DNA of 48,584 bases from Rhodocollybia butyracea (GCA_015501585.1 JADNRY010000439.1:1-48584), one strand, 5' to 3'; positions 1 through 10,497 are shown, counted from the stretch's first letter. Notes: generated by a model from the sequence alone, not told the origin. A program made the numbers and translations.

Positions 1-1063
1 CATCCAACCCCTTGGACCTCCTCACCTCAATGGCCACATGCCTCGAAGTACCTCGCCGACAACAATTCAGAAGAGCCCGAAAGTCTCTATTGACCGGGGC
101 GTGAGGACCATAGCGGATGGGTATGAGAGAGAGATGGATCAGTAAGCCCATATTGGTCATTGAGTATGGCCGTTGGCTGTTGGGACGGTCAGATCGCTCA
201 TACTCGCCACTTCTTCCAAAATCATCTGGACTGGTGGCGAATAATCCAATCTCCTCCATACCAAGGGGAGGCATTCTTTGGGGCTCCCAAGCGAAGATTG
301 TGTGATCATCAGACACCTTCAAAATCTCCTCCTGTAGCCTGGTGAAGGCATGTTCTCCTTTGCCGTAGATCGGCGACATAAAAACGCCAAAAATACCCAA
401 CAGTGAGTACGCCCTGTCTTCTAAGCGTGTTGTCTCCCTTCTGGCGGCCCAGGACATCCTGCACGCAATACTGGTCTCGCTTAAATTGTTGTTCAACAGA
501 ACCGCCGATGGGATCCCAGTAATCTCTGTGATAATCCCTTGCCGACTCGCCTTCGTTCCAATCTTCTCCCAGTCTTTCCCGAAGAAGACAACTGTTGTTG
601 GCGCTATCAACTCCTGCAATGTCCATCCCCTCGTAAACCATTTGCATTGGCGGAAGGTGTCGGCGAAGTTAAAGCGTATGGATGCGTTATATTCGAGATC
701 CGGATCACACGAGCTATTCGCGGGGCCTTGCATATCCGCCAGGTAGGCGTAGCAAACCATCGCTTCACCGTAGTATCGGTACATCGAGTTGATGGCCTCC
801 GTGAGCTCGGAACTGCTGGATTTATCGATGCAGCAGGTGTCGATCCAGATGTACTGCCAACCATCACTGCATGCCAGTTCGCATGATCGCACAATTTTCG
901 TCCACCCTTTCATGTCCTTTGCGCTGGATGGATCCTGCATATGTTGGAATGTCACCTCTTCTTCCCCCCATACGTGCGAGAGTATCGCATATGCTGGTAG
1001 CTGCTGCTCATTTGCGAAGTAAACGAGCTCCGGGCCTGTGCTAGTAGTTCGGATGAGTCGCAT
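1..1063 (-). CDS. HET-domain (heterokaryon incompatibility) protein, N-terminal part, runs off the window
   Basis: Reading from the ATG at 1063 down to base 1 gives 354 codons with no stop, so the gene continues beyond the left edge. The translation carries the HET-domain signature. AYAILSHVW lies at residues 24-32, W-x-ID-x-CCIDK at 73-81, followed by the E-L-x-EAINSMYRYY stretch, and RGWTLQELIAP at 145-155. Further on come MSWAARRETTR, ED-x-AYSLLGIFGV and a YGKGEHAF-x-RLQEEI stretch, the usual C-terminal half of this domain in basidiomycete proteins. HET proteins act in non-self recognition and cell death after incompatible hyphal fusion. That function is family knowledge and is not shown here. 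The start is chosen because the HET core begins about 20 residues later, as in the family. The C-terminal region (often NACHT, ankyrin or WD repeats) is outside the window. No intron is needed in the visible part. Confidence 0.9.
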   Translation of the reverse strand, partial: MRLIRTTSTGPELVYFANEQQLPAYAILSHVWGEEEVTFQHMQDPSSAKDMKGWTKIVRSCELACSDGWQYIWIDTCCIDKSSSSELTEAINSMYRYYGEAMVCYAYLADMQGPANSSCDPDLEYNASIRFNFADTFRQCKWFTRGWTLQELIAPTTVVFFGKDWEKIGTKASRQGIITEITGIPSAVLLNNNLSETSIACRMSWAARRETTRLEDRAYSLLGIFGVFMSPIYGKGEHAFTRLQEEILKVSDDHTIFAWEPQRMPPLGMEEIGLFATSPDDFGRSGEYERSDRPNSQRPYSMTNMGLLIHLSLIPIRYGPHAPVNRDFRALLNCCRRGTSRHVAIEVRRSKGLD

Positions 1064-1954
1064 GGTTGTCTGACAGTTTTACAATGCGTGAGTTTCGTAG
1101 CAAGCTTATGTTAACTAAAACTTACCGAAGTTTTCCAGTCTGGTCGAACGTTGAGGGAGCAAAGCAAGCCTGTATCATCAATAAATACTAACACTAACAC
1201 CTGTGACAGCGAAAATGCTGTCCTATTCAGAAAGATTAATGACAGCATTGGAAAACTATATGTATGTGCAGGCGCCGCACGATACCCACGAGGCTTGGCA
1301 AATCAAAGACTGCTCGTAGACTTACATGTCCCATTTCATGTAATAACCGGAGTATCCAGACTAGCGATTATAGACTCATCGAAGAGGGTAGTAGTAAGAC
1401 TACGAAAATCTGGACCAATGACAGACAGAAAGTTGAGCGTTCGTTTACGCGCTCATTTTGGAATCACGTCCTGATTTCTCGCAGTGCATACATTTTACCA
1501 TGCAGCCCACGCGTGGTCTTGGGTAGTGCGTGCTGGGTGCACGTAAGAGAGTCAAAAATGACTCCACAATATATACATGTGCATGCACCGCGGCGGTTGT
1601 GATTGAGTGCCATTGGAATCTCCGTCCCTATGCCAAGCGATCCCGGTACGATATTTTTGTTGATATATACGTATTATACTTACTTTCTCTTGATTTTATT
1701 CATTCTTTCGTTTTCAATATTCACTTTTTCTTTTCCGCCCTGTACTTTCGTTCGTTCGTCCGTTCGTTTGTCCGACTCATGTTTGCTGACTGTAATGATC
1801 TGGATAATCTTTAACTCACTATTGTCTCCAGCCTCATACCCATAGAGGGGATAATCAATGATGGTCAAATGATAAGGATGTAAAAAATATACAAGTTTGA
1901 GTGGAGTGCACTGGGAGGGACTGGGGGAGTCCATACTTATGTCTTATTCTTGAT
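1064..1954. other. Intergenic region between the HET gene and the first membrane-protein gene
   Basis: I see no convincing gene here. The region is divergent upstream sequence for the HET gene (1064 onward, AT-rich) followed by a pyrimidine-rich stretch at about 1650-1770 with short GTTC/CGTT repeats. The short ORFs in it have no recognisable domain or conserved copy elsewhere in the window. Confidence 0.5.
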
Positions 1955-2899
1955 TCATGAAGATACATATGTTGGTGTAGGTCTATCTGAGTGTCCATCC
2001 CCTGTCAAGGCCAGCTGGGTTTCGAGAATACATATATGCTCTGCCATCCTCCCAATAGTAACATCTGTTCTCAGGCCTACCCCCTGGGCTTGCATATCAT
2101 CCTGGTTGATATCTTCCCGGGATACATATGTTGGGGGAGATCTATCCGAATGCACATCCCCTGTCAAGGCAAGCTGGGATTCAAGACGACGTATATGCTC
2201 TGGCATCCTGCTGGTGGTAGCCTGTATTCCTACTACCTGAGCCTGCATCTCATCCTGGTTAACTTTCTGGACCAGGTTCTGGGTGAGGTATGACCCACTA
2301 AATATATATGATTGGGGGATTTCAGAAGTGGATGTAGACTTGGGCTCAGGCCGAGGTTTTGGCATGGGTATGATGTTATGGTGGCCCTGTTCATTTGCTA
2401 TGCCACTGGGATCCATATTCATCCAGTCGGCATCTGGACCCGGTGTCTGATTTTGTTGTAAAGGAGTGACATGCCCTAGTGCCAGCGCCTCCATTTGTTG
2501 GTGCCGACGCTTACATCGTTGGTGATACATAACCATGAAAGTGCATATGCCTACGGTAAAGACAAACAATGATCCAATCACAGCCCCTGCAATAGTTTCA
2601 ATATGTTTGGTGGAATCTGGAGTGGGGGCGGTGGCGCTGGGCACAGAGGAAAGTTTGAGTTTATTTGCGAAGAATACTGAAAATATGGGCTTAACAAACC
2701 TAGTAGATGTTGGGGCTGTTGGGAATGAAGTTGCTGAACTATTAGTAGGTTGAGCTGTTGAAATTTTGGGAGAATAGGAGATATATTCTACGAACATTAA
2801 AAGAACTGGAATAGTAGCTGTGGTAAGTGCTGTCACACTTTGACTTCCCGACGTTGTGATAACGGAAAGAAGGAATCCATTGACATCATGGTTAGCCAT
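1955..2899 (-). CDS. Single-pass membrane protein with duplicated PPxY tail (family copy 1)
   Basis: Model: exons 2899-2796, 2738-2700 and 2636-1955, 274 aa, all junctions in phase 2. Both introns (57 and 63 nt) are multiples of three without stops, so an unspliced ORF also exists. Splicing is preferred because the same introns, GTTCGTAG-type then GTTTGT-type, recur in the paralogues and encode hydrophobic residues out of place in a Ser/Thr-rich stalk. The predicted helix is at about residues 63-84 (AGAVIGS start), followed by a basic run (RCKRRH) and V-x-PLQQ. The C-terminal module (about 51 aa: NQD-x-MQAQ, a helix with EHIR/LESQL, then PPTYVS) is present twice, at residues about 173-223 and 224-274. 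The first copy keeps SPPTY, the second reads TPTY and so lacks a strict PPxY. There is no N-terminal signal peptide. Function is unknown. PPxY motifs generally bind WW domains such as those of Rsp5/Nedd4 ligases. Confidence 0.7.
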   Translation of the reverse strand: MANHDVNGFLLSVITTSGSQSVTALTTATIPVLLMFVEYISYSPKISTAQPTNSSATSFPTAPTSTRFVKPIFSVFFANKLKLSSVPSATAPTPDSTKHIETIAGAVIGSLFVFTVGICTFMVMYHQRCKRRHQQMEALALGHVTPLQQNQTPGPDADWMNMDPSGIANEQGHHNIIPMPKPRPEPKSTSTSEIPQSYIFSGSYLTQNLVQKVNQDEMQAQVVGIQATTSRMPEHIRRLESQLALTGDVHSDRSPPTYVSREDINQDDMQAQGVGLRTDVTIGRMAEHICILETQLALTGDGHSDRPTPTYVSS

Positions 2900-2987
2900 G
2901 GGGCTACACTGAAATTCCAAGAATTTAAGCGGTGAAAAAATGTGGTGGGACGAATCAAGAGAGTTGTAAGATCACGCTGAAGTTTCC

Positions 2988-2995
2988 TTTTATAT
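2988..2995 (-). promoter_or_regulatory. TATA box of membrane-protein copy 1
   Basis: TATATAAA on the minus strand, about 90 nt before the ATG at 2899. The corresponding position is TATATAG or TATAAAAG in every paralogue, which supports a real core promoter. Confidence 0.55.
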
Positions 2996-2996
2996 A

Positions 2997-3778
2997 TCTT
3001 GGGACGGTGCGCACAACTGATCGGTGAACTGTCATTATTGTAGTTGGAGCTAGAAAAGGTTGCACCCTTATTGTGTATTGCCGCATTGCTGTTCCTAGTA
3101 GAAGTATTCAAGTTCATGGCGGGATCTATTTGGATCATACTATGTGTGTAACTTTGGTGTGAGGTGTAGAAGAAGAACCTTGAAGCACAATAGATTTAAG
3201 ATCTCTTTCTGCAGCAGCACTTTGGGCACTCAATTTATTGCAGTGGGAGCCACCAATTTGAGAAATCACAAACAAGTTGGGTTGGCGCTGCCTGAAGCAG
3301 ACAAGTAGGAATGTATGCATTCATCGGACCACCTTTGCAAAGGAATTGAGATGATTTGCACTGAAACTTGTTAGAGCTAGCGAATTTTGCTTTGCAAAGA
3401 TGGTGTCCCGTTGTTTTGAGCTCGGATCGCGTACTTTGGTAAGCCTGTTGGTAGGATCGCTACCTTGGCATCACTGCTATGTCTGAAATTTGGGCAGTGT
3501 GCCTATAGTATGCTATCTGCTATCTCCCAATTCGCTCCCAGCACTTAAGCTTGAAGTAAATTATTTTGTACCCCTAGCGCAGATCATTACGGTATAGTCT
3601 TATCATGAGTGAGTACATACATGGATCCTGCATGCATCATGTTAGTAATTTCAGACTGAAAAAATCGCAGGAACCCTTGCTTGATTTTACGATAGTGCAG
3701 GGAATGGTAATGAAAATTGGAACGAACCTTTACGAGATCATAGCAAACTGTGGCAAAAAGGTATATATTATTCTTGAT
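2997..3778. other. Upstream spacer of copy 1 and 3' flank of copy 2
   Basis: No gene seen. The stretch is the family spacer that recurs upstream of most copies: a GATTGATCA-like block, a gatcgcgtacttt / ggtaggatcg stretch at about 3420-3460 and a tgaaatttgggcagtgt stretch at about 3483. The same order is found near 12.0, 14.1, 16.65, 19.3, 32.1 and 42.5 kb. Confidence 0.5.
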
Positions 3779-5349
3779 TCACGAAGATATGTACGTTGGC
3801 GGAGGTGTAGCTGAATTCACGTCCCCTGTTGCGTCAAGCTGGGTTTCGAGGTGTTGTATCTGCTCTACAATACTGCTGATTGTAACCTGCATTCTTACCA
3901 CCTGAGCTCGCATACCGCCACCATCCTGGTTGACAATGTTTTCCTGGACTCTCTGAGTCGAGGATGCAATAAGGTTTGGCTCACTGGGATGAGTTGGAGG
4001 AGGTTCTGCTTGGGGGAATTGGGAAGTGGGTATAGGCTCAGATGCAGGAATAAAGCCGATCTGGTGGCCCTTTTGTTCAAGTTTTATGCCACCGGGATCC
4101 ACAACCAGAACAGTGTTCAAGTCGGCATCAACGGGGGCTTTGTATTGTAAAGGAGAGACACGGCCTTCCTCCTCTCCTTGATGCCAACGTCCACGTTGTC
4201 GGCGATATATATGGCTGAATATGCATATTCCTACAGCAAGGGCCAATATCGATCCTATCACCACTCCTGCAATAGGCCCTGCAGAAAGAGTGCCACGTGC
4301 GTGTTTAGTGATATCTGAAACAGAAGTAGCAGTAACAGCACTAGATAAGGGAGGGTTAGTTTGTAACTTGAAAGAAAAGAAAGAAGGGTTTTGACAAACC
4401 TGGGGGTTGGAGCTGTTGTGCTGGAGATTGCAGAGGTTGTGCTGGAGATTGGATCGGAGGTTGTGGGGATTGGAGCTGTTGTGTTGGGGATTAGAGCTGT
4501 TGTGCTGGGGAAAGGACTAGTAGTAGTTTGAACAATGAACTGTTAGTACTTTTATGAGAATAGGAGCTCTACAAACAGTGATGGTAATATAGGTGGCTTG
4601 AGTGAGCATGGAATAGCATCAGTAGTTGTGGAAATTGGAATAGCATCAGTAGTTGTGGAGCGTGGAATAGTATCAGTAGTCGTCGAAAATGAATGGGTGG
4701 CACGAATACTGGTAGTAAAACTCCTAGGTAAGAAGGGAAAATTGGTTTGTGGAGGATCAAAAATGTGGGTTTGACAAACCTGGTAGTCAGGGAAGTGTGA
4801 GAGTTCGGGGAGTTTGGAGAGTCCAGGGAGTTTGGAGAGTTTAGAGAGTTTGGGGATGTTTTTGACAATGACTTGGAAGAACTAGCAATATGGACAATTA
4901 ACTGTTAGAGCTTTGATCACAATGCGAATCTACGAACATTGCAGGTGATACAGACAGTCTAGGTAGATTACGGATTGCCTTGGTATGTGGGACCATATGT
5001 GGATTATACGGAAGGCGTGTAATAGCACTACCACTACGTCCGGAAGGAAAATTGTTTTGCTAAGCATTGGAAAGGTGGGCGTGACAAACCTGGTAGTTGA
5101 AACTGTAGGGACTGAATTGCTGGAAGGATTAGTAGGCTAAACCAGTATGGACAATGAACTGTTAGAACTTTTATATCCAACTAAGAGCGACCTCTTTTAG
5201 ATCATAATCTGGGGAAAAACCTTGAAAACAAAAAACGTTGAGTTGGATGTAGAGATTGAGCCGGAAGGAGGATCACGCGAAGAAAACGCAGTCTCACCGA
5301 GATGGGAATGGCCAGTCACCACCACAAGATTGATAACAAGGTTCGCCAC
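3779..5349 (-). pseudogene. Membrane-protein copy 2, expanded stalk, start codon and one acceptor lost
   Basis: Recognisable exons: 5033-4938, 4881-4780, 4723-4577, 4516-4400 and 4340-3779, all phase 2 and mutually in frame. The last encodes the helix (IAGVVIGSILALAVGICIF), the YRRQRGR basic run, VSPLQ, the EQIQHLETQL helix and the PPPTYISS end. Stalk exons are much longer than in paralogues because of internal short repeats: STTTDAIP-like (three times), NSPNS-like and STTAPIP-like. Two defects are visible. The conserved start MAKLDV is at 5349 but reads GTG instead of ATG. The acceptor before the most upstream microexon (about 5128) reads CTACTAAT where paralogues have CTACTAG. Exon 1 after the former start is not alignable. 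It may be a pseudogene, or a gene with a new upstream start I cannot identify. Confidence 0.6.
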
Positions 5350-5440
5350 TGCGGGGTGTGGGCTAAAAGTTCGAGAATTACAGTGTCAACCAGGTGTGAT
5401 GGGGCAAAACTTGAAGAGCATTCATTGGGTTAGCATCCTT

Positions 5441-5447
5441 CTATATA
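5441..5447 (-). promoter_or_regulatory. TATA-like element upstream of copy 2
   Basis: TATATAG on the minus strand, about 93 nt from the degenerate start at 5349, in the same context as the other copies. Confidence 0.4.
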
Positions 5448-5904
5448 CTCCGGCGGGGGAAGTACCTTGGGACCATCATCCTCAATATCACCCGCCCGTG
5501 ACAACAATTGACCGATGAACTGCGCAGCCGGGTAACGAGCTGTTGGGAAACTTGCCTACATAAGTGTTGACATTTTCTGGATGTTTCCATGATGGGGTCT
5601 ACTTTAGAGCTAGGTGAGTGGCGAAAGGATAAAAGGAGAAGCAACCACTTGATTTACCACAGTACGGCCGTCATCTGCAAGCGTTAAGGAGCGTTAATAA
5701 GCGGTTTAGGTTGATGTCTTGAACGAACGAGTGGAAAGATCGCCCTGGATGCCTTGATTTTGCATTGTTTGGACCACCTTCACGATGATTTTTATGGAAA
5801 CTTCAAACTGGTTGCAAAGATGATATTCCGTTATTTGGCTGTGGCCAGGTGGTGGTTGCTTTGAGCAGAACTTCAACAACTGAAACTCGGAACAACCAAA
5901 CGTG
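5448..5904. other. Family spacer between copy 2 and exchanger relic V1
   Basis: No gene seen. It contains the conserved spacer blocks (accttgggaccatcatc, ttgaccgatgaact, gggtaacgagctgttgg) shared with the upstream regions of the other membrane-protein copies. Confidence 0.45.
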
Positions 5905-8900
5905 CATGTGATGACGTGATTAGCGCCGATAGATATGGTGCCGAAGCGGCATACTTTGTTCTGACAGATTACGTCTTCAACGGTGGACATCTTCCACGCC
6001 TTCCACGCCTACGCCGTCGAGCCACCTGCACCGAATCTCGGCTTGTCACACATCTGCACATCACCGGCATCACCACCAGGGCACTTCTTACTTCATTCCC
6101 AGTCAAAAGTCCGGATGGTGAAAACGGACCGGAACGGATCAAACCAACTTTTTCGTCCGTTCAATCTGACGAGAACTGCATCTTGCCTGACTCTTCCTTG
6201 ACTGTGCCCGACTACCGACGTTAGTACCAGCCAAATATGTACGTAACAGCCAGAACAAACGAGAACCAACAGTTCGATTCGTGACTTAACAAAAGTTGGG
6301 GAGTTTGGAAAATCAAAAAATTGGGGCAAGTCAAGGCGCGTCCGACGAAGTTGGGGAAAGTCATTGCGCGTGTCGACGTGTCGCCGCAGTCTGGTTTACT
6401 CCCTCTCTCTTGTACCACCACCACTACCACTTGTATTACCACTGCCAATGTCAACAGCTTTTTCATGAAATAACAAGTTACTGTAATCGCTGGAGATATT
6501 GCAAAGTTAAAAGAGTATTGAGAGGACTATAATGACCAGGTATGTCTTTTCTACTTTTCTATTCCTCCAACGCATCATTGACATTGCCAGATAACACGTT
6601 GTTACTCTCATTCTAGCCCTGCATCGTCGCTTCTGAATCATCTCTTGCTCCAACCAATGCATTCTCGCATCTCACTTGCTCCATGTCGCGTCATCTCTGG
6701 CTCACCCGTCGTTGCAATCGCCTGGCATCGTCCAACCAGCTTGTCTTCGCGGTCTATCATTCCAACGAACATCTCGTCGCGTTCATCTTCTTGCAGCCAA
6801 ATATTATCAATTTATAACTACTCGACTGTCCTTGCTTTCCAATTTTTCCATCGCTGTACCGTCCCTAGCTGTTATGGTCATCGGGCATCCATACCACTAG
6901 TACTGACAAATGATTAATGAAGGAGATCAACAAGACATCCACTGCCGATCCAACTAATACAAGGTACGTTCTTGTATCTATTCCTTTTTCTTCGCTCGCC
7001 TCATGCTTCAAACAGATTTCTATGCGTCAGAACAGAGATATATGCGTCGTCGTGTGAGCTAGAATGTGTGTCAGTGCGGAGAACAACTTCAAGACTCATC
7101 AGAATGTCCTCGGTGCTGTTTGCTGCAAGTCGTAAAAGGGAGGGTGGCCGTAAGAAAGCAGTAAGTTTTTTTCATTCCTCACTTAGCGCGTTGGTCTAAT
7201 TGGTTTCTACTGTAGAAGAACACGAGAGGAAACGATAGAATACGGCGAAGGAAGTTTTTTTAAACTATTGTACTGTATTATAACATCTATTGTGTATCGT
7301 ATCGTGTATCGTAGCGGGCAGTAGCAGGAGAAATTGTATGCCATATATGGCAGTAACTCACAAACACTCCAGTCCGATCTGAGCAGATTTGAGGACTAAA
7401 TTTGTTTGAATTACATCTGTCTGTAGCGACTTAAATTTGTGAGAACCACTACAACACGATCTGAGCAGCTCTGAGCATCTTGACTTCAACCAAGTGTACA
7501 ATTTTTCGGACCAGAGCGGATCGTGCCAATGTTTTTGTTTTTACACGCTCTGATCCGGTCTGCCCATCCGGACTTTTGACTGGGCTTCATTCCTCGAGCT
7601 CGGTCTCGCCTTCAAGCACTACTTCGTTCCTCGGTCTCGCCGTCGAGTGCTACATATATGTCCTTGTGTGGCCCCTCGTCGCGCACTGCATCCTACTCTG
7701 GCGCAGCTCCTCATCCAGCACTAATTTCGTGCGCTCTTCGTCCGGCTACTCTAATCGGCGAAGCCTTCGTAGTGCTAGCGTCAGTTCCACCGCGCAGCAC
7801 TCAAAGCTTCCAATTTTCAAAGCTTCAGAGACGAGAAGGCATTTAGCGAGGCTGAAGAGCACGGTCAAGATTTTGATGTATTTCTGTGCGGCCGTGTTGA
7901 TCTTTGTGAGTCTTTGAGGCGGTATTCCTCTCGTCTGGCCTCTTTACTGATTTTGCACGTTGCTTCTCAGCCTCTAGTTCTCCCTCCGCGCACACGCTCC
8001 TCAAATTTGGCAAAACCTACAGCAGCTCCTTCATTCGAATGATTCGGTGTGTAATTTGCCTATCCATAGGGATTTGAATTATAGGAATAGAATGGTGAGT
8101 TGATCTTCTTCCTTCTCAAATTGTCCCCCCCCTATTTCTCTATCTCGTGTTCTGGTATCTCGTGTTTTTCTGTTTTTCTCGTCGCCCTGACTAAGACTAA
8201 CGAAAATTTTATGCTAAATCTATGATCCTAACGGTCCCTCTACGACAAATTCATTCCACCAAGCATCCAACGAACCTTATCCCGCCGTACTTCGAATCCG
8301 CTTTTGGGAAGAGGAAAGAGTCCGCAAACGCCTGGCGCTAGCGTGAGGAGGCCTTTGTCTCCGCTCTTCCAGCACCGCGTCGTTTTGCATGCTCCTGCTC
8401 CGCTTGTCATACCGCTGCGTACGTCTGGAGATGGAGGGGAGGCGTCCCACCATCTGGCGGCCCCGTTTCCGCTCATAATGCTGTAAGCAACGTCTTCACA
8501 GGAGCCGGAGGTGGAGCGGCAGTAGGAGGTGGAAGTGGAGGGACCGGAAGTGGAAGGCCAGACAACCCACTCGTGGAATCCATCGACTAATTCGTTAAAA
8601 ACACCGCGCTCCAGCTCCCCAAGACGATAAGCGATGACGTGGCATGACTTTACGCGTGCCGTTGCGGTGGCGACTGTTCCTTCGCTGCGGAACCAGAATA
8701 TACCGCAGCATCATGGGTATGGGCAGAGTCCGGCGAGGGTGAGGGGTGCTAGTGTTAGTGAGGAGCGTGGTGGAGGGATACATGGAGGGCATAATGCACC
8801 TAGTTGGAGGTGGTTTACAAGTGCGAGTGTGCTTTCGGGGTGTACGACGTTGTATATTATCGCTGGTACGTTTGTTTTTCTTTTTTTTTTTTTGACCAAC

Positions 8901-9356
8901 GCTTTGAGCTGATGCGACCTGACGTGTTTTTGCTTTTCGGTTTTTCAGAAATCCTCGTTGATGTGATCGATGTCTTAGGCGACTCGGGGCTGGATCAAAA
9001 AGTTTTTGGGTGTTAGGTTGTTAGCGCTGGTTCTGAATACGACGGAGTTTATGAACGGGAATATTGCGTTGAGGTGGGCCTTCTTCATTACCTCTCCTTG
9101 TTTTGAAATGGTACTGACCTCGTATCTCCGACTTCCTTCTTTCCTTCCGCCCTCCATTCCTTCTTCCCTTCGTTCTTTCTTCCCTCCATTCCTTCTTCCC
9201 TTACCTTTTAACATGGAAATCGGCTTCTCCAAGTCTAGAAATCCCTGCGATGGTCGCATTCTCCACGTGGTCTTTCCCGGACAAGGGGGGTGAAGTCGCG
9301 CATATGTTCTCGTCGATATTTCCCCGCTGGGACGCCCTACCTGTGCTAGGAGTGTG
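5905..9356 (+). pseudogene. VNX1-type CAX cation/H+ exchanger relic V1
   Basis: A degenerate, intron-containing copy split by a transposon at 6099-7584. Its 5' end shares the block TAGCGCC-GATAGAT and the N-terminal leader with the other copies. Downstream fragments match a VNX1-like exchanger. The segment at 7870-7905 reads LMYFCAAVLIF before a GTGAGT donor. After the acceptor near 7977 comes LRAHAPQIWQNLQQL. A His-Pro-Thr-Lys segment lies at about 8250 and a Gly-rich linker at 8500-8580. EILVDVIDVLGDSGLDQK is at about 8950 and LALVLNTTEFMNGNIAL at 9021-9072, ending at a 3' exon with MEIG and FSRR-type remnants to 9356. The TEFMN...GNIAL motif has lost about seven residues (AISFAMN in copy V5), a 21-nt deletion. 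Reading frames are broken in several places. Family identity is my recognition of these motifs: Vnx1 is a vacuolar monovalent cation/H+ antiporter. Confidence 0.65.
6099..7584. mobile_element. hAT-like non-autonomous DNA transposon inserted in exchanger relic V1
   Basis: The ends are inverted repeats: CCAGTCAAAAGTCCGGATGG at 6099 and its complement ending at 7584. Sub-terminal CGGACCGGA-like motifs occur at both ends. It is flanked by an 8-bp direct repeat, CTTCATTC, at 6091-6098 and 7585-7592. The paralogous exchanger copies at about 21.1, 27.05, 32.53 and 43.0 kb run through this point without the insert, which gives the empty site. The 8-bp duplication and the CAG-type tip fit the hAT superfamily. 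No transposase-like ORF is visible in the 1486 bp. Confidence 0.75.
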
Positions 9357-9469
9357 ATGCGTAAAAAAAAAAAAGGAAGATGGTTTATGTTCTACATCGA
9401 ATATCCGTATCCAATACGCCACTACCTTTAGATACGCTTCAAAGGATTCAAATGATCTTCGAGTTTGAT

Positions 9470-9682
9470 ATCAATAATCCTCACAGAGCCCATTGATAAA
9501 CCCAAGAATAAACCTTTCTTTAGTCTCTCAGCATTTCTTATGCCTCTCTGAATCTACATAACTTAACTTACCCGTTGCCCCTGTGGTCTCTGGCTACCGC
9601 TTTTCTGTAATCGGGGCTCAGCGCGTCAGAATCGGTGTTGATTCCTTGAGACTCAGCTGTGAACAACACACTCGGGCCTCAT
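9470..9682 (-). pseudogene. Broken copy of the CxxC mini-ORF found at 34320-34574
   Basis: The minus strand from ATG 9682 is collinear with the ORF at 34574 (GAATCAACACCGATTC, AGTTATGTAGATTCA and TTTATCAATGGGCTCTGTGAG are shared). Here the frame stops at codon 10 and again near the first CxxC. It lies at the same position relative to the exchanger relic (just 3' of it), so both copies derive from one duplicated unit. Function is not recognised. Confidence 0.5.
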
Positions 9683-9699
9683 TGGGGGTGGATCGCGCG

Positions 9700-10317
9700 A
9701 CCAGAAGGTTCGTTCTCTTTCTTCTTTGCATTTTTTCATAACTTAGATTAATCATTTGTATAGTTAGGGCGCGAAAAAGCATTCCGACTATAGCTGACTC
9801 CTTGCGAGAGTGCTGCAGGTCTCTATCATAGTCCTAAGTGCTTGAATAACTGGTCATGAGGGAAGGTCATGAGGGAAGTAAATGTGGTATATCACTCGAG
9901 TCGTCAGTTGGCCATTGAGGCTCAGGAGATAGTAAATAATACCTCTCCTTATTTTTCCGCCGCTCACCATTCGATAACCCCACCGCTACCAGAATAGAGC
10001 ATAGACATTTCTATGTTCTTCGAGGGTTTTATTTTTTGCTACCCAACTTCGCCCGGACCTCGGTTTACATTACATGGCAATAACAATAATTTTCTCGTTG
10101 ACAGTGAACCTCACACTTTTGACAGTCGCCTCGATCAAGCTGATAGATAACTCTAGTATGAGTTCTGGATTCCTATGTAGCAACTCTAATTGATTTTACT
10201 ATCATATCTGAGCGAAGTATCCGAGCGAAGTATCAGTTTATAAGGAAAGATCGGTACTTGGTTGATTGCCGAATTTAGGCAATTAGACCTTGTAAGATCG
10301 GCGCCCGCTTACCACAG
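9700..10317. other. Uninterrupted paralogue of the chromovirus insertion site, then unassigned sequence
   Basis: From 9720 to about 9990 this matches 34600-34767 joined to 40071-40200, including gtggtatatcact at 9887 and gactcgtcagttgg-like sequence. It therefore shows the pre-insertion state of the retroelement locus. From 9990 to 10317 I see no gene. Confidence 0.6.
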
Positions 10318-10497
10318 ATGAAGCTCTTTGCCAGTTGTGTACCTTTCCTCGTCAACTTTCACCTCATCAGCGGCTGCAAGATCATGCCAGAGGCAAATAG
10401 CTCAGTGGACATACCGGATCAGAATGTCCAACTTCGCTGCCTCCGCCGCCCGCCGGGTTTGTCCTTGCACTCTATCACAACCCCTCTCTTCATTTAG
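10318..10497 (+). CDS. Short ORF with hydrophobic N-terminus, possibly secreted
   Basis: ATG at 10318, 59 codons, TAG at 10495. The first 19 residues (MKLFASCVPFLVNFHLISG) resemble a signal peptide. The rest contains three cysteines and no known motif. No paralogue in the window supports it and it is short enough to be chance, so this is a weak call. It could also be a first exon. Confidence 0.2.
   Translation: MKLFASCVPFLVNFHLISGCKIMPEANSSVDIPDQNVQLRCLRRPPGLSLHSITTPLFI

Noticed and set aside
1955..2920. A single 321-aa uninterrupted ORF as the product of copy 1
   Set aside because: The two segments that make it longer are 57- and 63-nt stretches with splice-site ends at the exact positions of introns in the paralogues, and they encode hydrophobic residues inside a Ser/Thr stalk. 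The ORF is open only because both introns are multiples of three. The upstream extension before MANHDV is not conserved.
4400..5200. Tandem satellite DNA in place of exons
   Set aside because: The recurring TTTGACAAACCTGG and TGAACTGTTAGAAC blocks at first look like a satellite, but they are the conserved intron ends between microexons, and the intervening DNA stays open in one phase.
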